A stretch of 19,616 bases of DNA from contig JAIRSA010000113.1 of NCBI GenBank assembly GCA_031255695.1, positions 1-19,616 of the forward strand, read 5' to 3'. How positions within the stretch are numbered: the stretch's first letter is position 1; every line of letters starts with the position of its first letter. Below are positions 13,765-19,616 of the stretch, piece after piece. The position numbers were made by a program, and so were the translations under genes. The stretch is from Eubacteriales Family XIII. Incertae Sedis bacterium (GTDB lineage: Bacteria > Bacillota > Clostridia > Peptostreptococcales > Anaerovoracaceae). A model generated the notes under the pieces. It was not told the DNA's origin, did not search any database, and saw only the letters and a program-made list of their open reading frames with translations.

Positions 13765-16700
13765 ATGAGCAAGAAACAGATGAAGACAATGGACGGCAAC
13801 ACGGCGGCTTCCTACATTTCCTACGCTTTTACGGACGTGGCGGCGATATACCCGATCACGCCGTCGTCGACCATGGCAGAGGTCGTGGACGAGTGGGCTG
13901 CACATGGAAGGAAGAACATTTTCGGGCAGACTGTAAAGGTTGCAGAGATGCAGTCGGAGGCCGGCGCGGCAGGCGCCGTGCATGGCTCATTGGCGGCAGG
14001 CGCGCTGACTACGACCTACACCGCCTCGCAGGGCCTCCTCCTGATGATACCGAACATGTACAAGATCGCCGGCGAGCTGCTTCCAGGGGTCTTCCATGTG
14101 AGCGCCAGGACCCTTGCCACGCATGCCCTCTGCATATTCGGCGACCATTCCGACGTCATGTCTGCAAGGCAGACCGGTTTCGCCATGCTCGCATCCAGTT
14201 CGGTCCAGGAAGTCATGGACCTCGGCGCTGTGGCGCACCTCGCGTCCATCAAGTCCAGGGTGCCCTTCCTGCATTTCTTCGACGGCTTCAGGACCTCCCA
14301 CGAAGTGCAGAAGATAGAGACGATAGAATACGACAGCCTGAAAGGCATAGTCGATATGGAGGCAGTGCAGGCATTCAGGGACCGCTCCCTGAACCCGGAG
14401 CACCCCGTCGTGCGCGGGACCGCCCAGAACCCAGACATATTCTTCCAGGCGCGCGAGGCGGCGAACCCCTACTACGACAAGCTGCCGGGCGTGGTGCTGG
14501 AATACATGCAGGAGATAGAGAAGCTGACCGGCCGCCCCTACAGGCCCTTCGACTATGTAGGCGCCCCCGACGCGGAATACGTCGCCGTCGCCATGGGCTC
14601 CGTATGCGAGACCATAGAGGAGACCATAGGGAAGCTGGTGGCCGAGGGCCGCAAGGTCGGCCTCATAAAGGTGCGGCTGTACCGCCCCTTCGTCCCCGAA
14701 CTGTTCATGGCGGCAATGCCCAAGACCGTGAAGCGGATCGCGGCCCTGGACAGGACAAAGGAGCCGGGCGCATTGGGCGACCCCCTCTATCAGGACATAA
14801 AGACCATGCTCTATACGCATAAAGATGCGCCGGAAGTCTACGGCGGCAGGTACGGCCTGGGCTCCAAGGACACGACGCCCGGCATGATAGTCGCCGTGTA
14901 CGACAACCTGGCGTCCAGCTCGCCCAAGGACGGCTTCACCATCGGCATAGAGGACGACGTGAGCGGCAGCTCCCTGGCCTACGACGCAAGGCTCTCCTGC
15001 GAGCCCGAAGGCACGATAAGCTGCAAGTTCTGGGGCCTCGGCTCGGACGGCACAGTGGGCGCGAACAAGACGGCCATCAAGATCATCGGCGACGGGACGG
15101 ACATGTACGCCCAGGGCTACTTCGCGTACGACTCGAAGAAGTCGGGCGGCGTCACCATATCGCACCTCCGTTTCGGGAAGCACCCCATCAAGTCCACCTA
15201 CCTGATAAACAGCGCGGACTACGTGGCCTGCCACAACCAGGCCTACCTGACCCAGTACGACATGCTGAAGGACCTGAACGAAGGCGGCGTCTTCCTGCTG
15301 AACTGCATCTGGGGCGAGGACGAGATCGAAGCTAAGCTGCCCGCCGGCATAAAGCGCGCCCTGGCCGAGAAGAAAGCCCGCTTCTACATTATCGACGGCG
15401 TCAAGATCGCCGCAGGCATAGGCCTGGGCAATAGGATCAATATGATAATGCAGGCGGCCTTCTTCAAACTCACGGGCGTCATACCCCTCGACGAGGCGAT
15501 CAGGCAGCTCAAGGAAGGCATCGTCAAGGCATATGAGAAGAAGGGCCAGAAGGTCCTCGACATGAACTTCGCGGCCGTGGACGAGGGCGTCAAGAACATC
15601 AAGAAGATCGAGATCCCGGCCTCATGGGCGGACGCCAAGGGCGAGGCCGGCGAGGCGCGTGACATACCCGAATTCATCACGGAGATACTGGAGCCCATGA
15701 ACAGGCAGGAAGGGGACTCCCTCCCTGTGAGCGCGTTCTCAGGGCGCGAAGACGGCACATTCCCGGCTGGGACAGCCGCCTACGAGAAGCGCGGCGTCGC
15801 CACGATGGTCCCAAGGTGGGACAGCGGGAAATGCATACAGTGCAACCAGTGCTCATTTGTATGCCCGCACGCCACCATCAGGCCGATCCTGCTCGACGAG
15901 GCCGAGAAGAACGCCGCGCCGGAGGGCTTCGCCACCATAAAGGCGACGGGCAAGGGGCTGGAAGGGCTGGCCTACCGCATGCAGGTGTCGCCGCTTGACT
16001 GCCTGGGCTGCGGCAACTGCGCCGACATATGCCCGTCCAAGGAAAAGGCCCTGGCCATGGTGCCGCTGGGCGAAGAGATGGGCGAGGCGGCAAACTGGGA
16101 ATACGCCGCCAAGGTGGCCATAAAGGACGGTCTGGTCAGCAAGGAGACCGTGAAGGGCAGCCAGTTCGCCAAGCCGTACATCGAGTTTTCGGGCGCATGC
16201 TCAGGCTGCGGCGAGACCCCGTACATAAAGCTGGTGACGCAGCTGTTCGGCGACCGCATGATGATCGCGAACGCCACGGGCTGCTCCTCCATCTGGGGCG
16301 CGTCCGCCCCGTCCATGCCATACTGCGCCGACGCGGACGGAAGGGGCCCGGCATGGGCGAACTCCCTGTTTGAGGACAACGCCGAATACGGCTACGGCAT
16401 GCTCATCGCCAACCGCCAGATCCGCGCCAAGATAGCCGAGAGCGCGGCAGCGCTGATCGCTTCCGGCGTGGGCGGCGGGCTCAAAGAGGCCGCAGAGGCC
16501 TGGATCGCTGCGATGGACGACGGGGAGGCCTCGAAGGCGGCGAGCGCTGCCTTCGCAGCCGCGCTCGAAAGCGCGGAGCTTTCAGACCCGGCAGCCGCAT
16601 GCGCCAGGCAGGAGATCCTCTCCCGCAAGGACTACCTGGTGAAGAAATCGGTGTGGGCGCTCGGCGGCGACGGCTGGGCATACGACATAGGCTACGGCGG

Positions 16701-17298
16701 CCTGGATCACGTGCTTGCGTCGGGCGAGGACATAAACGTGCTCGTATTCGACACCGAGGTCTATTCGAACACGGGCGGGCAGTCGTCGAAATCGACGCCG
16801 GCCGCCGCCATCGCCAAGTTCGCGGCGTCAGGCAAGCGCATAAAGAAGAAGGATCTCGGCATGATGGCCATCTCCTACGGATATGTGTATGTGGCCCAGG
16901 TAGGGATGGGCGCCGACAAGTCGCAGTTCATGAAGGCGGTGATCGAGGCGGAGAGGTACAAGGGCCCCTCGCTCATCATATGCTACGCGCCGTGCATAAA
17001 CCACGGCCTGCGCAAAGGCATGGGCAAGACGCAGGAAGACACGAAGGACGCGGTGGCGGCAGGCTACTGGCACCTCTTCCGGTACAACCCTGAGAAGAAA
17101 GCGGCCGGGCAGAATCCATTCACGCTCGACTCCAAGCCGCCGCAGACAAGCTTCCGCGACTACATACTGGGGCAGGTGAGGTATTCCGCCTTGGCCACGG
17201 AATTCCCGGATGTCGCAGAGGAACTGTTCGCCCTCGCTGAGGCGAACGCGAAAGACAGGTACGAAGGCTACAAAAAGCTGGCCGCGGCCAGCGAATAA
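13765..17298 (+). CDS. nifJ: Pyruvate:ferredoxin (flavodoxin) oxidoreductase, single-chain
   Basis: This enzyme oxidises pyruvate and CoA to acetyl-CoA and CO2 and passes electrons to ferredoxin or flavodoxin; it is central to anaerobic fermentation. The 1177-aa chain has the full single-polypeptide domain order. The N-terminal pyruvate domain has YPITPSSTMAE, followed by the CoA-associated and gamma-type domains. A two-cluster ferredoxin domain has ligands Cys690, 693, 696, 700 and Cys746, 749, 752, 756. The TPP domain has GDGWAYDIGYGG from 968. The proximal cluster ligands are visible as Cys812, Cys815, Cys840 and probably Cys1077. The start has AGGAGG (13753-13758) directly after the cheB stop. 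No terminator or clear promoter separates it from cheB, which is an unusual context. No residue loss was seen. Confidence 0.98.
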   Translation: MSKKQMKTMDGNTAASYISYAFTDVAAIYPITPSSTMAEVVDEWAAHGRKNIFGQTVKVAEMQSEAGAAGAVHGSLAAGALTTTYTASQGLLLMIPNMYKIAGELLPGVFHVSARTLATHALCIFGDHSDVMSARQTGFAMLASSSVQEVMDLGAVAHLASIKSRVPFLHFFDGFRTSHEVQKIETIEYDSLKGIVDMEAVQAFRDRSLNPEHPVVRGTAQNPDIFFQAREAANPYYDKLPGVVLEYMQEIEKLTGRPYRPFDYVGAPDAEYVAVAMGSVCETIEETIGKLVAEGRKVGLIKVRLYRPFVPELFMAAMPKTVKRIAALDRTKEPGALGDPLYQDIKTMLYTHKDAPEVYGGRYGLGSKDTTPGMIVAVYDNLASSSPKDGFTIGIEDDVSGSSLAYDARLSCEPEGTISCKFWGLGSDGTVGANKTAIKIIGDGTDMYAQGYFAYDSKKSGGVTISHLRFGKHPIKSTYLINSADYVACHNQAYLTQYDMLKDLNEGGVFLLNCIWGEDEIEAKLPAGIKRALAEKKARFYIIDGVKIAAGIGLGNRINMIMQAAFFKLTGVIPLDEAIRQLKEGIVKAYEKKGQKVLDMNFAAVDEGVKNIKKIEIPASWADAKGEAGEARDIPEFITEILEPMNRQEGDSLPVSAFSGREDGTFPAGTAAYEKRGVATMVPRWDSGKCIQCNQCSFVCPHATIRPILLDEAEKNAAPEGFATIKATGKGLEGLAYRMQVSPLDCLGCGNCADICPSKEKALAMVPLGEEMGEAANWEYAAKVAIKDGLVSKETVKGSQFAKPYIEFSGACSGCGETPYIKLVTQLFGDRMMIANATGCSSIWGASAPSMPYCADADGRGPAWANSLFEDNAEYGYGMLIANRQIRAKIAESAAALIASGVGGGLKEAAEAWIAAMDDGEASKAASAAFAAALESAELSDPAAACARQEILSRKDYLVKKSVWALGGDGWAYDIGYGGLDHVLASGEDINVLVFDTEVYSNTGGQSSKSTPAAAIAKFAASGKRIKKKDLGMMAISYGYVYVAQVGMGADKSQFMKAVIEAERYKGPSLIICYAPCINHGLRKGMGKTQEDTKDAVAAGYWHLFRYNPEKKAAGQNPFTLDSKPPQTSFRDYILGQVRYSALATEFPDVAEELFALAEANAKDRYEGYKKLAAASE

Positions 17299-17324
17299 GG
17301 CTGGCGGCGGGGCCGGCCGAGGCG

Positions 17325-17342
17325 GGGCTGCTGCGGCAGCCC
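17325..17342 (+). terminator. GC hairpin after the oxidoreductase gene
   Basis: A perfect 7-bp stem GGGCTGC/GCAGCCC with loop TGCG lies 26 bp past the stop. It has the same stem length and loop as the hairpin after the sigma gene. Only GGTT follows, so termination would have to be factor-assisted if it occurs. Confidence 0.4.
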
Positions 17343-17410
17343 GGTTGCCGCAGGCGGGCTGGCTGCCGAGAGGCCGCCGCAAAAGGCCGCTGCCGAAGCG
17401 CCGCCGGCCA

Positions 17411-17438
17411 TATGACATACGAAACCACAACCTATTAT
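17411..17438 (+). promoter_or_regulatory. Candidate promoter for tig-clpP
   Basis: A -35-like TATGAC/ATGACA at 17411-17417 and a -10-like TATTAT at 17433-17438, with 15-16 bases of spacing, lie in a locally AT-richer patch. The match is imperfect and the spacing short. Transcription would start near 17445, which agrees with the tig start at 17515. Confidence 0.4.
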
Positions 17439-17500
17439 GCTGCCCTCCGGCTGGCGCGCACAGCGCCCGGCCGGGGGAGCGGCGGCGAAGCTGCCATTTG

Positions 17501-17507
17501 AAAGGAG
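17501..17507 (+). promoter_or_regulatory. Ribosome binding site fixing the trigger-factor start
   Basis: AAAGGAG lies seven bases before the ATG at 17515. It chooses this start over the in-frame ATG at 17437, and the resulting N-terminus aligns with the trigger-factor family. Confidence 0.85.
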
Positions 17508-17514
17508 CTGTTTG

Positions 17515-19101
17515 ATGAACTGCGCATTCATTGATAGAAAAAACAATGAAGTAAGATTTTCAATAGATTTTTCCGCCAAAGAATTTGAAGATGCCCAAAA
17601 CGAGGTATATAGAAGAACGAAGCATCAATTCAAGATTGATGGGTTCAGGAACGGCAAGGCATCGCGGAAGATGATAGAGCTGCGTTACGGCGCGGACATT
17701 TTCGTCGAGGACGCCGTGAGCGATATGGTCACAGCGCGCTATCCGGATTCCGTTGCCGAGCTGGGCCTCAAACCGGTCGACCGCCCAAGCGTAGAGCTTG
17801 GGGAAATAAACAAGGAGGCCGGGTTCTCGGCTGTCATCAGCGTCACGGTCTCGCCTGAGGTGGAGCCCAAAGGATATAAGGGCATCAAGGTCAAGAAGGC
17901 CGAATACCCCGTGGCGGACGCGGACGTGGATGCCGAGATCGAAAAGCTCAGGAAACGCAACGCGCGGCTCGTGGCCGCAGAAAAGCCGGCCGAAGAAGGC
18001 GACACCGTCCTGTTCGACTATGCAGGCTTCATCGGCGAAGAGCAGTTCGAGGGCGGGACGGCGGAGAACGCCACCCTTGTCCTGGGCGGCGGCCATTTCA
18101 TACCAGGCTTCGAAGAGCAGCTGATAGGCGCCAGCGCCGGCGACGACAGGGACGTGAAGGTCACATTCCCGGAGGAATACCACGCGGACGAGCTTGCCGG
18201 CAAAGAGGCGGTCTTCCATTGCAAAGTGCATCAGGTGAAGGTGGAGGAAAAACCTGAACTTGACGACGAGTTCGCACAGGACGTGAGCGATTTCGACACG
18301 GCTGACGAGCTGAAGGCCGACATAAGGAAAAAACTGGAAGAAGAGGCGAGGCTGCGCGCACGGGGCGAAATGTCGCATGAGGCGATCGAAAAGCTGATAC
18401 AGGGGCATGAGATAGATATCCCGAATGCCATGGCCGAGGAACAGATAGACATCCTTGTCGATATGCTCGCAAACCAGCTGCGCACCTACAACGTCAGCCT
18501 GGAGAGCCATATGAAGGTCACGAACAGGGATATGCGCTCACTCCGCGAGGAACTGAGGCCGAACGCGCTGGCCAACATCAAGAGGACGCTCCTGCTGGAT
18601 GCCGTGGCCACGGCGGAGGGCCTGGAGGCAAGCGAGGCCGAGATCGACGAGAGGCTGGCGAAGCTGGCGGCACAGTACGGCTACGCAGACGACCAGCGGT
18701 TCATTGAGACAGCCAGGGAAAGCAACGAAGCCCACATAAAACAGGATATCGTTGCAGAAAAGGTTATAGATTTAATTCTGGACAATGCAGTGATAACGGA
18801 CGGCGGCGACAGCGCTGCGGAGGCCGGGGGCGAGCCCGATGCCGAGCCCGCAAAGGCGGCAGACGGCGGCAAGCCCGCGAAGGCGGCAGCCGGCGGCAAA
18901 GCCGCGGCGAAGGGGGCCGGCGGGGAGGCCGACGGCGCGGCAGGCGCGAAGCCCAAGAGGGCGCGGGCCGCTAAAAGCGGCGCGAAGGCAGCCAAGGCCG
19001 CCGACGCCGGCGAAAGCGGCGATGCGGCCGCCAAGCCGGGCAAAGGAGGGGACGCCGCCGGCAAGGCCGGGGCGGACGGTGAGAAAGGAGATGGCGAATG
19101 A
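17515..19101 (+). CDS. tig: Trigger factor (ribosome-associated chaperone) with Lys/Ala-rich tail
   Basis: Trigger factor binds the ribosome near the exit tunnel (protein L23) and helps nascent chains fold; it also has prolyl isomerase activity. From the chosen start the protein has 528 aa. The ribosome-binding domain (about 1-145) has the signature GFRNGKAS at 43-50, where the usual final Pro is Ser. The FKBP-type domain (about 150-245) includes GDTVLFDYAGFIG and the ALVLGGG-like TLVLGGGHFIPGFEEQLIG. The C-terminal chaperone arms run to about 428, the normal family end. The last 100 or so residues are an added tail of Ala, Gly, Lys, Asp and Glu with a KPKRARAAK basic patch, resembling histone H1-like tails in composition. 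The gene overlaps clpP by 4 bp, the usual tig-clpP pairing. Confidence 0.96.
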   Translation: MNCAFIDRKNNEVRFSIDFSAKEFEDAQNEVYRRTKHQFKIDGFRNGKASRKMIELRYGADIFVEDAVSDMVTARYPDSVAELGLKPVDRPSVELGEINKEAGFSAVISVTVSPEVEPKGYKGIKVKKAEYPVADADVDAEIEKLRKRNARLVAAEKPAEEGDTVLFDYAGFIGEEQFEGGTAENATLVLGGGHFIPGFEEQLIGASAGDDRDVKVTFPEEYHADELAGKEAVFHCKVHQVKVEEKPELDDEFAQDVSDFDTADELKADIRKKLEEEARLRARGEMSHEAIEKLIQGHEIDIPNAMAEEQIDILVDMLANQLRTYNVSLESHMKVTNRDMRSLREELRPNALANIKRTLLLDAVATAEGLEASEAEIDERLAKLAAQYGYADDQRFIETARESNEAHIKQDIVAEKVIDLILDNAVITDGGDSAAEAGGEPDAEPAKAADGGKPAKAAAGGKAAAKGAGGEADGAAGAKPKRARAAKSGAKAAKAADAGESGDAAAKPGKGGDAAGKAGADGEKGDGE

Positions 19102-19616
19102 GTTTAGTGCCCATGGTAATAGAGCAGACCAGCAGGGGTGAACGTTCATTTGATATTTACTCCAGGCTCTTGAAGGACAGGATAATCATACTCGGCGAGG
19201 AGATAAACGACACTGTGGCGAGCCTGGTCGTCGCCCAGATGCTGTTCCTGGAATCCGAGGACGCAGAAAAAGACATCAACCTCTATATCAACAGCCCAGG
19301 GGGCTCGGTATCGGCAGGCTTCGCCATATACGACACGATGCAGTATATCAAGCCGCCGGTCTCGACCATCTGCATGGGCATGGCGGCCAGCATGGGCGCA
19401 TTCCTGCTTTCGTCAGGCGCGAAAGGCAAGAGGCTGGCCCTCCCGAACGCCGAGGTCATGATACACCAGCCGCATGGCGGCGTCAGGGGGCAGGCGGAGG
19501 ACATCCGCATACACGCGGAGAACATACTGAAGACCCGCGAGAAGCTGAACCGCATACTGAGCGAGAACACGGGGCAGCCCCTGGAGAGGGTGGCCACGGA
19601 TACAGACCGCGACAAC
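19098..19616 (+). CDS. clpP: ATP-dependent Clp protease proteolytic subunit ClpP (3' end cut by window)
   Basis: ClpP forms the tetradecameric serine protease chamber that degrades proteins unfolded by ClpX or ClpC. The 173 residues present begin MSLVPMVIEQTSRGERSFDI, a typical clostridial N-terminus. They contain Ser98 (GMAASMGAF), His123 (VMIHQP) and the probable catalytic Asp172 in the final TDRDN segment. About 20 C-terminal residues lie beyond the window. GAGAAAGGAG ends seven bases before the ATG, and the start overlaps the tig stop (ATGA). clpX would be expected next. Confidence 0.97.
   Translation, partial: MSLVPMVIEQTSRGERSFDIYSRLLKDRIIILGEEINDTVASLVVAQMLFLESEDAEKDINLYINSPGGSVSAGFAIYDTMQYIKPPVSTICMGMAASMGAFLLSSGAKGKRLALPNAEVMIHQPHGGVRGQAEDIRIHAENILKTREKLNRILSENTGQPLERVATDTDRDN

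Larger units (their letters stand above)
17299..17514 (+). other. Spacer between the oxidoreductase and trigger-factor genes
   Basis: A 216-bp non-coding stretch: a GC-rich 5' half with inverted repeats, then a short AT-richer segment near 17410-17440 holding the candidate tig promoter. An in-frame ATG at 17437 could extend tig upstream by 26 residues, but it has no ribosome site and falls inside the promoter. Confidence 0.6.

Noticed and set aside
13987..15234. 415-codon antisense frame within the oxidoreductase gene
   Set aside because: The sense frame is an unmistakable, full-length enzyme; the antisense product has no family features.
17437..17514. Upstream ATG that would extend trigger factor by 26 residues
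   Set aside because: It lacks a ribosome site, overlaps the candidate -10 box, and adds sequence not seen in the family; the ATG at 17515 has AAAGGAG.

Overview
The window suggests a motile, anaerobic member of the Clostridia, most likely Lachnospiraceae-like. The reasons are: single-chain pyruvate:ferredoxin oxidoreductase; a flhB-flhA-sigma28 order with CheC, CheD and CheW; a FapA-family gene; and a tig-clpP pair of clostridial type. The DNA is clearly GC-rich, yet it uses ATA (Ile) and AGG (Arg) codons freely. The lineage is inferred from gene content only. All recognised genes lie on the + strand. I found no rRNA, tRNA, CRISPR array, insertion sequence or prophage gene.

Layout. (1) Positions 32-4267: flagellar export genes flhB and flhA, overlapping by 4 bp, then a FliA/SigD-type sigma factor. 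flhF and flhG, which commonly follow flhA, are not here. (2) 4268-6222: a repeat-bearing spacer, two FlgF/FlgG-type rod genes, and between them an AT-rich island with a near-consensus SigA promoter (5366-5394) and a structured leader. (3) 6373-8536: a FapA-family (DUF342) protein and a YcgR-type PilZ protein. (4) 8601-10731: a ParA/Soj-type ATPase overlapping by 26 bp a gene for a long Ala/Gly/Pro-rich protein ending in a ComFB domain. (5) 10750-13752: cheC, cheD, cheW and cheB, partly joined by ATGA overlaps. (6) 13765-17298: pyruvate:ferredoxin oxidoreductase, 12 bp after cheB. (7) 17515 to the end: trigger factor and the 5' part of clpP.

How the genes fit together. FlhB and FlhA form the export gate, the sigma factor should drive late flagellar and chemotaxis genes, and the rod proteins extend the basal body. 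The PilZ protein is a likely c-di-GMP brake, and CheC, CheD, CheW and CheB run signalling and adaptation of the receptor array (cheA, cheR and cheY are not in the window). The most unusual unit is the ParA-type ATPase coupled to the ComFB-domain protein, placed between the PilZ gene and cheC. It looks like a possible positioning ATPase with an adaptor that could sense c-di-GMP.

A second theme is low-complexity Ala-rich sequence added to otherwise ordinary proteins: the sigma N-terminus, the ComFB-protein linker, the CheB linker and the trigger-factor tail.
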